A stretch of DNA of 64,000 bases. It comes from Gambelia wislizenii. Taxonomy: Eukaryota; Chordata; Lepidosauria; Squamata; Crotaphytidae. Both the position numbers and the translations under genes were made by a program. This document shows, piece after piece, positions 52,165-62,655 of this stretch (positions are counted from its first letter, which is position 1; each line of letters opens with the position of its first letter). The notes under the pieces were generated by a model. That model made no database searches. It was not told the origin of the DNA and saw only the letters and a program-made list of their open reading frames with translations. Where the stretch lies: NCBI GenBank assembly GCA_030847615.1, contig JAUMIR010000001.1:386087187-386151186 (forward strand), in the 5' to 3' direction.

Positions 52165-54812
52165 ATTGACTGGTTGCTCTGAGCAGATGTTACTTGAGTT
52201 TGACTGCAGAAGGAGCAATTCTTGTGGTTGTTGAATACAGTTTTGAAAGGAATTGCATCTCATTCAGCTGTGTTTATATCTCAGTAAGACAAAAAGAAAG
52301 ACTTCCTGATACACAGTGGAAAAAGCTGGAGTTGTTATGCAGAACAAGGGAGAGAATGTTAGCATTCTGTCTTTACCCATTGATTTCAAATAAAGTAATT
52401 TCTGTTTCAATATTATTGAATAGACTAACTGCTTACATAGAATTAATATCTTTTTTTAAAAGACTACTTATCTTAAATATGTTGTGACAGATATAAAAAC
52501 CCCTCAAATCCTTGTTTCGTACTATATATGATTCTGCAAATATGTGATCCAACTAAGTTTACAGGTGTAACAATTCTGACACATGGATGGACTGTCCTAC
52601 TTTTTTAGGGTTGCTGTACTCAATTTAGTGAAGGCAGCAGATTCACACACACACTCCTCTGACAGTCTGGATTTGTTTCCTTCCCTGTAAACTTCAATCT
52701 CCATGCTCAAGTGTACATGAAGCTCTGGCTCACAATGTAAGAAAGAAAATCTAAGTGAGAATCATGTTCCTCACTCTCTTTCACGTCTGAACATCTCCCT
52801 GTAGTTGTTACATAGTGCCTGTCTTTGGCTGGAGTCAGAATCTGAATAATCAAAATAATGCTTCTTCCCAGCAACATTATGGTTGGAAGATCAGAACTGA
52901 GTGAGGCTGACTGGAGGCTTGACCATGCACCATCAGGACAGATGTGGTTTACAGGCTACTTCTGGCAAAGCAAACAAACAAAAACCATTCAGGACTGGCA
53001 ATACTATGAGGCAGAAAGATGTGGTTACCTCAAGCAGCAGACACTGGTGGGCAGAATTCAAAGCTTCCCCATAGCTGTTTCTCCTGGCGAGGTGTCTGGC
53101 CTTTTGCTTCTCTTGAAGGACAAAGCAATGTGAGCAGCACAGTTTGCTTTGCATCCCTTAAACTAGCCTGCTGCCCTTAGGTTGTCAACGTGGCCAATGA
53201 AGTAGGATTCACCAGCTACTTCCGCCAGCTTTTGTACATGATATGGAGTCAAGGAGGCCACCATCTTATCCTTTTGGCTGAAGCTGCAAAATAATTTGTG
53301 CTGGCCTGGTACAGCTGTATTTTCTCAGATCTATGTCTAGCTATGATAATTCACCTCTTTGTAGCTTCAAGAATGTTTGTATGGCATGCTAGTATCAGCA
53401 TACTGGTGTTCTTTTGCCCTAATCCAAATCAGCATTACCTTGGAAGGTTTATAGGGTGTGTATCAGCATACTACTATTGATTAGCAGTTCTAGGCTTCTG
53501 TTTTCCTCATATCACAACAACATAGTTATCAACCAATAGCCCTACTTTTTACAACTATCTTGGCTTGTTTACATGAAGGTAATAAATAACAAAGTTCATA
53601 GGAACATAAAATGTAGAGATATAGGAGAATGGCCCACTCTCCAACTCCTGTTTCATATTTTGTATCCTTCACAGCTGAGGTTACCTATCAGTCTTGTGGT
53701 AGCTGGTGCCTCCCCTGTCAGTGGTGTGGTGGATCTGCTCTAGGGTTTAGTCTGAACTTTTGAGGAGCTATCCAAGATGCTGTACTATATTTTTTTCAGG
53801 GAGGAGGGCCAGGATCAGCACCTTGGATAGCTCCTTTACAGTTCGACTAAAATGCAGAGCCTCCACTCCACTAACATGGCAGCCACCAGCTCGAAATAGG
53901 TAAAGTGCATGGGATAGCTCCATTAAAATTGAAACTAAACCCCACAGCAAATTTCACCTTCCAAGTGAAATGGGAACTACTGGCTGCCATTGCCAGATAG
54001 TTCAGACTATGCTGGGCACTAAAATAACTTCTGCCTTTGTTTGAATCATCTTTGGCTTTGAATTAGATTCCATGAGTTTCAGTTGAATAGTACATCAAAG
54101 ATGAATGTGCTTAGAATTGCTTCAGATAGGGAAAGGTGTGCACCCCTTTGCTTATTTTGGAAGAGGTCAGCCTTTGCAAGCATTCGAAGTGAATGCTTAC
54201 AAAGCAGCCAGTATTTATTCCTCCCCATTCTTTCTGCCCCAATCTTCCTCAGAAATTTTACTACCTGAGGTGCCCTTCCTATTCCATGTGCAAAAACTCC
54301 CTAGATTTGTCAAGATTGACAGTGAGGCAACAACACTTGAAAGCCAGTTTAGGGAATGCACCATCAGACATACAGAACACAGTTTTCTTTCCAGCATCTG
54401 CTGCGTTAGGTTTCAATCTGCTTAAGAGCAGGGACAGGCCTGATCCCCACCACCATAAACAACAGCAACACCCAACGACTTTACTTTGGGCAGGGCAGAG
54501 GTTCCTGTGTGGTGGAGGTGGGTTCCGGTGCTCCCAGGCTCAGCAGAACATCTTCTCTATCTCAGCTGGGTGGAGAAGCAACATGAGTCCAAACGTCCTC
54601 AACAGGTAGAAAGTTTCTCCTCAATGGGAGTCTCATGCAGAGCTGTTTGTGAGGGGCTTTGGAGTAGGGGAAAGAAACAGAAGCAATTACCAGAATGAGC
54701 AAGGATCAGAATGAGCAAAGTAGTTTGTGTTTGACCCCATTGTTTTTGCATTTTGAGCACCCTCAACAGAATGCTTGGAAGATTTGTAACATCACACTTT
54801 TATAAGTTTTGG
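52165..54812. other. Unassigned intergenic sequence, about 2.6 kb
   Basis: I recognise no gene with conserved signature, RNA gene or repeat family. The inverted words GGAGCTATCCAAGATGCTG and CACCTTGGATAGCTCC (53763-53831) suggest a decayed MITE near 53760-54000. Open frames up to 138 codons (54193-54609) overlap each other in different frames and show no domain. Confidence 0.4.
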
Positions 54813-54814
54813 GC

Positions 54815-55067
54815 CAGGACAGTGTTAGACCCTCCTTCAAAATGCAAAATGACCTTAAGAGATTGGCAGACTGGGCAAAACTAACCAACAGGGATAAATG
54901 TAAAGTACTACATCTAGGCAGGTAAAATGTAATGCATAAATATAGGATGGGTGAAAGCTGGCTTGGAAGCAGTACATGTGAAAAGGATCTAGGTGTCTTA
55001 GTAGACCACAGACTAAACATTAGTCAACAGTGTGATGTAGCAGCCAAAAAAACCAATGCAGTTCTGG
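54815..55067 (+). mobile_element. CR1 LINE fragment, RT C-terminal region
   Basis: Coding traces: LQNDLKRLADWAKLTNRDKC and YRMGESWLGSSTCEKDLGVL followed by VDHRLNISQQCDVAAKKTNA, the same block as residues around 355-450 of the better CR1 ORF2 at 58724-60571. It is cut off at about 55067, where a family B MITE begins. Stops and a frameshift near 54925 show decay. Confidence 0.8.
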
Positions 55068-55068
55068 G

Positions 55069-55256
55069 CTATGATTCTGCTTTATTTGCCACAGTTCCAT
55101 CCTGTGGAATCTTGGCATCTGCAGTTTAGGGAGGGGCACTTAGAATTCTCAGCTAGAGAGCTCTAGTGCCTCATTAAGCCACAAAAACCAGGATTCCATA
55201 GGAGTCAGCAATGGCATAGAATCATAATGCTGTAACTCAATAGTGTGAAAAGGTCC
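55069..55256. mobile_element. Family B MITE, partial
   Basis: CTATGATTCTGCTTTATTTGCC, GGCATCTGCAGTTTAGGGAGG, AACCAGGATTCCATAGGAG and TAACTCAATAGTGTGAAAAGG match the interior and right end of the copies at 21246 and 40850. The far left terminus is missing. Confidence 0.6.
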
Positions 55257-55324
55257 AATGAACTGATCACTCACAGAGGTGACCTGGTTCCAGTTTTTGC
55301 CTTGCCACTATGGCAAGATGTGTT

Positions 55325-57103
55325 TCTATTTAAATAATAGTAATGCTTTTCTGTACCATGAAAACTCTGTGATGAGAAATAAAAGATGAAACAAGAAATC
55401 GTGCCAGAAGATGACATTCCCAAGTTGGATGCACTAAACAAGCTACTAGGGTACAGCAGAAAACAACGACAAATAGACTATGGCTAATGACACAACCAGA
55501 CTCAAGCCAAAAGGGCATTCAGCTATTCACATGCTCAGAGGTGAAAGGAAAATCTGAAGCCACACAACACATATTATAGGAACATGGAATGTTCCTATAA
55601 TATGTGTTCCTAGACATACTAAAACAAGAAATGTAATGTATAAACATTGCAATACTTGGAGTAAGCGAGGAATGAGACATTTTGAGTCAGTTAATTACAC
55701 ATTGTTTTACTGAGGAAATGAAAATCTATTAAGAAATCGGCTGCACTATTAAGCCCAACTGCCCAGGAGCCAGAAGAACTCTGTACTGAAGTCAGCGACA
55801 TTATCAGGGAGGACTGCAAAAAAAAAATTATCTGCATCCAAAAAAGAAAGAGAAGCCTCAATGGGTGACTGATGAAACCTTTCTAACACTTAAGGACAGG
55901 TGAGAAACAAAAGTAAAAGGTGACAGAAATAGTGTCTGATCCCTGAATACAACTATTCATCAACTTGTGTGCAGGGGCAAAAAAGAACTAATATAATAAT
56001 CAATGCAGACAAATAGAAGATGAAAACAAAAACAAAAAAGAAAGAACAAGAGACCTCTGCCACAAGATTCAAGAAATCAAATGGAAATTTAAATCAAGAG
56101 TGGTGATGCTAAATGACCAGCAGGGGAACACATTACATAGCCAAGTAGAAATAAAAAGACAATGGAAACAATACACTGAAGAACAATATAAAAGAGATGA
56201 ATGGATGACAGATTAATTCAAGGAAGAACCATTTGAAGATCAACCTACAATTTTAGAAAGTGAAGTGGAAGGTGCACTCAAAGCACTTGGGAGAAATTAA
56301 TCACCAGGAATAGATAATATACCAACCAAGCTCTTTCAGGCTACAAAGACTAAATCTACACTAGTTCTAACTAAAATCTGTTAACAAATATAGAAAACAA
56401 AACAATGGTCTACAGATTAGTAATGCTCAATATGCATTCCAATCCCCAAGAAGGGTGACACCAGGGATTGCAGTAACCACAGGACCACTGCATTAATTTC
56501 CCATGAAAGCAAAGTGATGATCAAAATTCTGCAACAAATACTTTAACCGTATATGGAAAGAGAAATGCCAGATATCCAAGGTGGATTCAGGAACAGAGCA
56601 AGCACTACGGATCATATTGCAGACATATGTTGGATAATGGAGCACACCAAAGAATTTCAGAAGAAAATCAGCCTACGCTTTATAGATTATACCAAAGCCT
56701 TTGACTGTGTAGATTATGAACATCTATGGACTGCTTTTAAAGAAAATGGTGTACCACAGCCTTTCCCTGAGTACACTGTAGTCAGGATAAGGGGCTACCC
56801 TCAGGACAGAATATAGAGAAATGGAATAGTTTCCAATTGGCAAGGGGGTCAGGAAAGGCTGTATTTTCTTACCCTAACTGTTTAACTTGTATACTAAACG
56901 TATCATATGGAAAGCAGGTTTAGACTTGGAGGAAGATGACGTGAAAACTGGAAGAACATCAACAATGTAAGATATGCAAATTACATCATACTAGTAGCAA
57001 AAAATAGCAAAGACTTGGAATGTAGAAAGTCAAGGAAGAAAGTGCAAAGGCAGGTTTACAGTTGAACATTAGAAAAATAAAAATAATGACCACAGATGAT
57101 TTC
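55325..57103 (+). mobile_element. RTE/Bov-B LINE, 5' part of an interrupted copy
   Basis: The 5' UTR-like part (55370-55560) precedes a shortened endonuclease region, then the RT: PGIDNIPTKLFQATKTKST region, CSICIPIPKKGDTRDCS, HESKVMIKILQQIL, the frame at 56553-56816 with MPDIQGGFRNRASTTDHIADI and RFIDYTKAFDCVDYEHLW (RT motif with catalytic Asp), and a decayed region up to KIKIMTTDDF at 57103. Multiple stops, frameshifts and a deleted endonuclease make it inactive. It continues at 60651 after a CR1 insertion. Confidence 0.85.
55566..55608. repeat. Perfect 18-base inverted repeat inside Bov-B
   Basis: AACACATATTATAGGAAC (55566-55583) and GTTCCTATAATATGTGTT (55591-55608) are exact reverse complements around a 7-base spacer ATGGAAT. 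The left arm and spacer fit the Bov-B 'aggaacatggaatgtt' context; the right arm does not. Confidence 0.9.
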
Positions 57104-57366
57104 ACAGCTGAAAGAAATGGATGCACAGGTTGTCATCTCGTCTCTTTTGCCAGTTGAAGGGCATGGTCCAGGAAGGGAGAGGAAAATAGCCAACGTAAAC
57201 AACTGGCTCCATAGATGGTGTCGCCCAGAACGATTTGGATTCTTGGATCATGGGCTGCGCTTCCATGAGGGGGGACTTCTGGCAAGAGATGGGGTGCATC
57301 TTACGACAGTTGGAAGAAACATTTTTGCCAACAGTCTCAAGAATTTGATCAGGAGGGCTTTAAACT
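57104..57366 (+). pseudogene. CR1 ORF1 C-terminal esterase-like domain (truncated)
   Basis: The frame reads LKEMDAQVVISSLLPVEGHG, then NVNNWLHRWCRPERFGFLDH and LLARDGVHLTTVGRNIFANS before a TGA at 57366-57368. VVISSLLPV and the DGVHL motif (Asp and His of the catalytic site) are the last blocks of the SGNH/GDSL-type esterase domain found in CR1 ORF1. The N-terminal part with the catalytic Ser, and the zinc-finger/PHD region, are missing because the element is 5'-truncated. The apparent ATG at 57096 lies in Bov-B sequence and is not a true start. Confidence 0.75.
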
Positions 57367-57537
57367 GAGTCAAATGGGGGAGGGAGACAGTATTCTGGAA
57401 GGCAAAAGGGCTGGAGAAAATAGTCAAACTGTTATAGAGGGAACAAGGCAAACAGCGCAAGGACCCAACAGTGGGAGGCAAAAACACTTGCACAGGCAGC
57501 AAGTAAAGGGAACACATGGTCTTAGATGTCTCTACAC

Positions 57538-57818
57538 CAGTGATGGCGAACCTATGACACGTGTGTCAGCACTGACACGCGTAGCCATTTTTGATGACAC
57601 GCAGCTGCTGAGGTGGCTGCAGGTCAAGAAGGATGTTTCACACAAACACACACACACACCCTGCCTCCCTAAAGTGGCGATTGGGGGTTCGAAGCCCCAG
57701 TCGCCACTTTCCTCCACCACCCCCTAAAGTTTTTTCCTCAAAGTGACACACCACCCGAGTTATGCTCAGTTTTTTGGTGAAGTTTGACACACCAAGCTCA
57801 CAAGGTTGCCCATCACTG
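57538..57818. mobile_element. hAT-like MITE inside the CR1
   Basis: A 281-bp element with ends CAGTGATGGCGAACCT and (reverse complement of right) CAGTGATGGGCAACCT, flanked by the exact 8-bp duplication CTCTACAC at 57530-57537 and 57819-57826. The terminus CAGTGRTGG and 8-bp duplication are diagnostic for hAT elements. The interior has a (CA)n tract at 57640-57659 and GTGGCGATTGGGG facing CCCCAGTCGCCAC. No transposase. It splits the start of the CR1 endonuclease (LYTNAQSMGN). Confidence 0.92.
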
Positions 57819-58489
57819 CTCTACACTAATGCACAGAGCATGGGAAATAAGCAAGATGAACTTGAACTCCTAGCACTACAAAACAAATATGATATAATAG
57901 GCATTACTGAAACCTGGAGGGGGGAGTCTCATGATTGGAATGTAGGAATACAGGGGTATAACCTTTATAGGAGAAACAGGCCAAACAGAAAAGGAGGAGG
58001 AATAGCATTATATGTCAGGGATATTTACACCGGTGAAGAGATCCATGACATCAGTACTGGAAGCCAGGTGGAGAGCATCTGGATAAAAATTAAAGGGGAG
58101 GGAAACAACAGGGATGTTATTGTGGGACTCTACTACAGACCCCCAAGTTAGACGAAGGAATTGGATGATGCCTTTCTAGAAAAGATGAAAACACATGCAG
58201 AAAGGAGAGATGTAGTAGTGATGGGTGACTTCAACTATCCTGATATTTGCTGGCAATCTAACTCAACCAAAACTTCAAGGTCTAGCAAATTCCTGACTTG
58301 CCTGGAAGACAATTTCATGGTCCAAAAGGTGGAAGAGGCAACAAGGGGCTCAGCTATTTTAGATCTGATCCTAACCAACTGGGATGACCTGGTTAATGGG
58401 GTGCAAGTGGTAGGATCCTTAGGTGAGAGTGATCATGTTCTCCTGGAGTTTGTTATACGATGGAAAGGAGAAGCCAGGCATAGACACGC
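57819..58489 (+). pseudogene. CR1 ORF2 endonuclease domain, inactivated
   Basis: From the MITE junction the frame reads LYTNAQSMGNKQDELELLAL, YDIIGITETWRGESHDWN (the conserved E of ITETW), then YRRNRPNRKGGGIALYVRD, VIVGLYYRPPS, an in-frame TAG at 58149-58151, VVVMGDFNYPDICW (GDFN motif), AILDLILTNWDDLV and GESDHVLLEF (SDH motif). These are the AP-endonuclease motifs in order. The TAG probably replaced a CAG. Around 58480-58490 the frame shifts by one relative to the RT. The hAT-like MITE separates it from its N-terminus. Confidence 0.88.
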
Positions 58490-58723
58490 ATTCTTGACTT
58501 TAGGAGAGCTGATTTCAATAAACTCAGGGCAATACTGGGGGTGATCCCATGGTCAGGAATACTAAAAGAGAAGAGACCTCAAGACAGATGGGACTTTCTC
58601 AAAAGGGAGATACTGAAGGCACAATTTCAAACAGTACCATTGAGGAAGAAAAATGGGAGGTGTCTCAAGAAACCAGGATGGATGACTAAATAACTTTCAA
58701 CGGAGCTAAGTTTTAAACAGAAC

Positions 58724-60571
58724 ATGTATAGGAAATGGAAAAACGGGGAAATCACCAAAGAAGAATTCAAACAGATAGCAAACACGTGTAGGAGTAAAGA
58801 CAGAAAAGCTAAAGCGCAGAATGAGCTCAGGCTTGCTAGGGAGGTTAAGAACAATAAAAAGGGTTTTTTGGGGTATGTCCACAGCAAAAGGAGGAAGAAG
58901 GAAATGGTAGGGCCACTACGTGGAGAAGATGGCCAAATGCTAACAGGGGACAGAGAAAAGGAAGAATTACTCTACACCTTCTTTGCCTCAGTGTTTTCAG
59001 AAAAGGAAAAGGGGGACCAACCTCAGGAGAATGGAACAGAGGACACAATAGGGGAAATCCAGTACAGAATAAGCAAAGAGGTAGTACAGGAATACCTTCT
59101 TAATCTAAAAGAATTTAAATCTCCAGGACCAGATGAACTACATCCAAGAGTATTAAAAGAACTGGCAAACGTGATCTCAGAGCCATTGGCAATAATCTTT
59201 GAGAACTCTTGGAGAACAGGAGAAGTCCCAGCAGACTGGAGGAGGGCAAACGTTGTCCCCATCTTCAAAAAGGGGGAAAAAGAGGATCCCAACAATTATC
59301 GTCCAGTTAGTCTGACATCAATACCAGGGAAAATTCTAGAGCAGATCATTAAACAGAGAGTCTGTGAACATTTAGAAGGCAATGCCATAATCACAAAAAG
59401 TCAACATGGGTTTCAGAGAAACAAGTCATGCCAGACTAATCTGATCTCTTTTTTTGATAAAGTTACCAGCTTGGTAGATGAAGGGAACACTGTAGATATC
59501 GCATACCTTGATTTCAGTAAGGCCTTTGACAAGGTTCCCCATGACATTCTTGCAAACAAGCTTGTAAAATGTGGGCTAGACAAGTTAACTGTTCAATGGA
59601 TTTGTAATTGGTTGACCGGCCGAACCCAAAGGGTGCTCAGCAGTGGCTCCTCTTCATCTTGGGAAGATGTGACCAGTGGGGTGCCACAGGGTTCTGTCCT
59701 GGGCCCAGTGCTATTCAACATCTTTATCAATGACTTGGATGAGGGAATTAGGGGCATACTTATCAAATTTGCAGATGACACCAAATTAGGAGGAGTAGCT
59801 AATACCCTAGAGGACAGGATCAAAATTCAGAATGACCTGGATAGACTGGAGAGCTGGGCCAAAGCTAACAAAATGACATTCAATATGGAGAAATGTAAAG
59901 TACTGCACTTAGGGCGGAAAAATGAAATGCATAGATATAGGATGGGAGAGACGTGGCTGAACGAGACTACATGCGAAAGGGATCTACGAGTCCTAGTAGA
60001 CCACAAGTTGAACATGAGTCAACAGTGTGATGCAGCAGCTAAAAAGGCCAATGCGATTTTGGGCTGTATCAATAGAAGTATAGTGTCTAGATCAAGGGAA
60101 GTAATAGTGCCGATCTATTCTGCCTTGGTCAGACCTCACCTAGAATACTGTGTCCAGTTCTGGGCACCACAATTCAAAAAGGATATTGACAAATTGGAGC
60201 ATGTCCAGAGAAAAGCAACTAAAATGGTGAAAGGTCTGGAAACCATGCCTTATGAGGAGAGACTTAGGGAGCTGGGTATGTTTAGCCTGGAAAAAAGAGG
60301 GATAAGAGGCGATATGATAGCCCTGTTTAAGTATTTGAAGGGGTGTCACGCTGAGGATGGAGCAGGCTTGTTTTCTGCTGCTCCAGAGACTGGAACACGG
60401 AGCAATGGATGCAAGCTCCAGGAACAGAGATTCCACCTCAACATGAGGAGGAACTTTTTGACAGTAAGAGCTGTTCGGCAGTGGAACACATTCCCTCGGA
60501 GCATGGTGGGGTCTCCTTCCTTGGAGGTCTTTAAACAGAGGCTGGATGGCCATCTGTCAGGGATGTTTTGA
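58724..60571 (+). CDS. CR1 ORF2 reverse transcriptase (open remnant)
   Basis: A 615-codon open frame. It holds the RT palm and fingers: VVPIFKKGEKEDPNNYRPVS (about residues 180-200), AYLDFSKAFDKVPHDIL with catalytic Asp, GVPQGSVLGPVLFNIFIND, and KFADDTKLGG with the FADD catalytic box at residues 349-352. The thumb/C-terminal region has YRMGETWLNETTCERDLRVL and ALVRPHLEYCVQFWAPQFKK, KATKMVKGLETMPYEERL and GDMIALFKYLKGCH. The frame extends upstream of the ATG to about 58490 apart from a TAA at 58691-58693, so the ATG is not the original ORF2 start. The RT copies LINE RNA at the nicked target. It is a pseudogene functionally because the endonuclease is broken. Confidence 0.92.
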   Translation: MYRKWKNGEITKEEFKQIANTCRSKDRKAKAQNELRLAREVKNNKKGFLGYVHSKRRKKEMVGPLRGEDGQMLTGDREKEELLYTFFASVFSEKEKGDQPQENGTEDTIGEIQYRISKEVVQEYLLNLKEFKSPGPDELHPRVLKELANVISEPLAIIFENSWRTGEVPADWRRANVVPIFKKGEKEDPNNYRPVSLTSIPGKILEQIIKQRVCEHLEGNAIITKSQHGFQRNKSCQTNLISFFDKVTSLVDEGNTVDIAYLDFSKAFDKVPHDILANKLVKCGLDKLTVQWICNWLTGRTQRVLSSGSSSSWEDVTSGVPQGSVLGPVLFNIFINDLDEGIRGILIKFADDTKLGGVANTLEDRIKIQNDLDRLESWAKANKMTFNMEKCKVLHLGRKNEMHRYRMGETWLNETTCERDLRVLVDHKLNMSQQCDAAAKKANAILGCINRSIVSRSREVIVPIYSALVRPHLEYCVQFWAPQFKKDIDKLEHVQRKATKMVKGLETMPYEERLRELGMFSLEKRGIRGDMIALFKYLKGCHAEDGAGLFSAAPETGTRSNGCKLQEQRFHLNMRRNFLTVRAVRQWNTFPRSMVGSPSLEVFKQRLDGHLSGMF

Positions 60572-60650
60572 TCAAGATTTCCTGCGTGGCAGGGGGTTGG
60601 ACTGGATGGCCCTCGTGGTCTCTTCCAACTCTACAATTCTATGATTCTAT

Positions 60651-61281
60651 ATAACTTTAAAGCAGAAGATGAAGACATTGAAACAATTCAAGATTTTCCA
60701 TACCTTTGACCAGTCATTAATCAGAATAGAGGCTGTGGTCATGAATCAGAAGACTTCGACTTGGGAAGGTAACCATGAAGGAACTAGACAAGATCCTGAA
60801 GAGTAAAGATTTATCATTGAATACAAAAGTTAGGATTATCCATGGCATCGTATTCCCATTGCTATGTATGGTCGTGAAAGCTGGACAGTGAAGAAAGCTG
60901 ACAGGAAGAAATTGAATTCCTTTGCAATGTGGAGCTGGAGAAGAATTCTATGGATACTGTGGACTTCAAGAAAGACAAATAAGTGGGTCCAAGGGCAAAT
61001 CAATCCTGCGATTTCCCTAGAAGCCAAGATGACTAAACTGAGATTGTTCTACTTTGGACATATCATGAGAAGATATGACTCACTAGAAAAGACATTAATG
61101 CTCGGTAAGGGCAGTAGGAAAAGAGGAAGACCACATTACAGATGAATATACTCATATAATGGAAGCCATAGCCCTGAGTCTGCAAGATCTGAGCAGGGCT
61201 GTTGATAAGGTGACTTGGAGGTCTCTCATTCATAGAGTCTCCATAAGTTAAAGTCAGCTTGTTGGCAGTTAACAACAACAA
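60651..61281 (+). mobile_element. RTE/Bov-B LINE, 3' part
   Basis: Coding traces after the CR1: KAEDEDIETIQDFPYL, VRIIHGIVFPLLCMVVKAGQ with the frame from 60864 MYGRESWTVKKADRKKLNSF, then WSWRRILWILWTSRKTNKWV, LRLFYFGHIMRRYDSLEKTL and GSRKRGRPHY. These are the classic Bov-B C-terminal blocks (GxESWTVKKA, WRRxLRxxWT, YFGHxMRR..SLEK). The 3' end, CTCCATAAGTTAAAGTCAGC then TTGGCAGTTAACAACAACAA, is the Bov-B tail. Confidence 0.88.
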
Positions 61282-61284
61282 AAT

Positions 61285-61570
61285 GCTTTTCTGTACATAC
61301 AAAATGGCACATGCATCTTCTGTGCAAATCTGTGTCCCTCCTTTGGGTGATGAGTTTCCTTTTTTTAAAACATATATTTTAAAATGACATATATTTGGCC
61401 ATTTTATGTGAGAACCATCTGTCAGCCTGTAGGCAGTGTTGCATGATGCACAGAAACTATATTTCTAATATTCAGTATTTATCGTTAAAAAACAATCCCT
61501 GTGGGACTATGAACACTTGGGTAGAAATACATTTCTTTGCCATCAGTGGGATTTGTTTCTAATCAAATGA
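61285..61570. other. Unassigned spacer
   Basis: I recognise no gene or repeat here. Confidence 0.4.
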
Positions 61571-61630
61571 GCCACCTTGGGTCTCACATCAGGAGAAAGG
61601 CATCTTATAAATCCAATAGATAAGATTAGG
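61570..61630 (+). mobile_element. L2-like LINE 3' tail trace
   Basis: GAGCCACCTTGGGTCTCACA with AGGAGAAAGGCATCTTATAAATCC is a typical tail without coding sequence. Confidence 0.5.
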
Positions 61631-61730
61631 ATCAGGGCAAAAAGTACTCAGTGCATACATAAATCTGCATGTTTAATAGTAAGTTAGCCTAAACTTTATG
61701 CAGTTTATGATACATATTCATAGAATCATA

Positions 61731-62058
61731 GGACTTTTTCAGACGCGTCAAAAATAACGCAAGCAGCCCCGTCGTGTTGCGAGGCTGCTGCGATGCAGAG
61801 TGTCGGTTTCGGATGACGCTCTCCCCTGCCGGTACTGTTGCGGTACCACGGGGAGATTTGAGCATCATATTTCGTTGGTTTTTAATCACGATCAACTTTC
61901 ATGCTTAAAAATCAACAAAATATGACGCTCAAATCTCCCCACAGTACCGCAACAGTACCGGCAGGGGAGAGCGTGATCCGAAACCGACGCTCTGCAGCGC
62001 AGCAGCCTCGCAATGCGATGAGGATGCTTGCGTTATTTTTTACAATCCAAAAAAGTCC
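61731..62058. mobile_element. CpG-rich palindromic MITE, copy 2
   Basis: A 328-bp near-complete inverted repeat. Ends GGACTTTTTCAGACGCG and AATCCAAAAAAGTCC, arms meeting near GATCAACTTTC. It aligns with copy 1 (12068-12396) along its whole length, with GCCGGTACTGTTGCGGTACC facing GTACCGCAACAGTACCGGC. Flanked by the triplet ATA at 61728-61730 and 62059-62061. It sits inside the terminal ATTCTATG-type end of a minus-strand CR1, so it post-dates that LINE. Confidence 0.85.
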
Positions 62059-62118
62059 ATAGAGTTTGAAGAGACCATAAGGGCCACCTAGTCCAGCTCC
62101 TTGCCCTGCAGGAATACA

Positions 62119-62655
62119 CTATCAAAGGTCCTGTCTAAACGGTCAAAATAATCCTCATGGAATTCACTGGGAATATGATCTGTTTTAATGGGAACCTGCA
62201 TTGATGCATCATATTCGGAAGTGGGGCAGCAAAAAACCTCCAAAAACTATACCCAGAGAGCCTTTGTAGTTTTTCCCGGACTTTTTAAAAAGCTCTGTGG
62301 GGAATGTGCATTCCCGCTCATTGGGACAAGCAATTCAATTTGAATCGCTTTCCCATATCAGAGGAAGCACAAACCCGATTAGCCAAATGAGCGTGGGGGC
62401 AGGGCTTGCTAACAAGGCAAGCACCCACTGCCACTATTTTGGATTTTCTCCTTAGCAAGCAATCGCTAAGGTGCTAAAACAGTGATTTGTATTATCTTTC
62501 TCTTTTTTTTGTAAATGTGAAATATTGTTTGTGCGCACCATGGAAGTTTTTTTTTTTTTTTAATTCAGCAGCAGCAGATTTAAAAATGCAAGTAATTCAC
62601 TTGTGGCTGCCATTTTAACTAGAGGGCATGCAAAGTTTATGGGGGCTGTAAAATT
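62119..62655 (+). mobile_element. Family A non-autonomous DNA element, copy 5
   Basis: The left end CTGTCTAAACGGTCAAAATA and right end AAAATTGTTTAAGACAAG are inverted repeats. Internal blocks CCTCATGGAATTCACTGGGAA, CAAGCAATCGCTAAGGTGC and GCAAGTAATTCACTTGTGGC match copies at 8603, 49332 and 480. There is a T-run at 62547-62561. Confidence 0.6.

Larger units (their letters stand above)
57104..60650 (+). mobile_element. CR1 LINE inserted in Bov-B, 5'-truncated
   Basis: The order is the end of ORF1 (esterase-like), a hAT-like MITE, ORF2 endonuclease, ORF2 reverse transcriptase, a short 3' UTR (GGCAGGGGGTTGGACTGGAT) and the terminus ATTCTATGATTCTAT. The insertion point is fixed by Bov-B sequence ending at KIMTTDDF and resuming in the same reading with FKAEDEDIETIQDF. 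No target duplication is seen, as usual for CR1. It is the best-preserved LINE in the window but is inactivated. Confidence 0.92.

Noticed and set aside
54193..54609. Open frame of 138 codons, plus strand
   Set aside because: Overlaps other frames of similar size, with no family signature; codon content looks random.
57374..57727. Open frame of 117 codons after the CR1 esterase-like domain
   Set aside because: It runs from the CR1 inter-ORF region into the hAT-like MITE and exists only because of that insertion.
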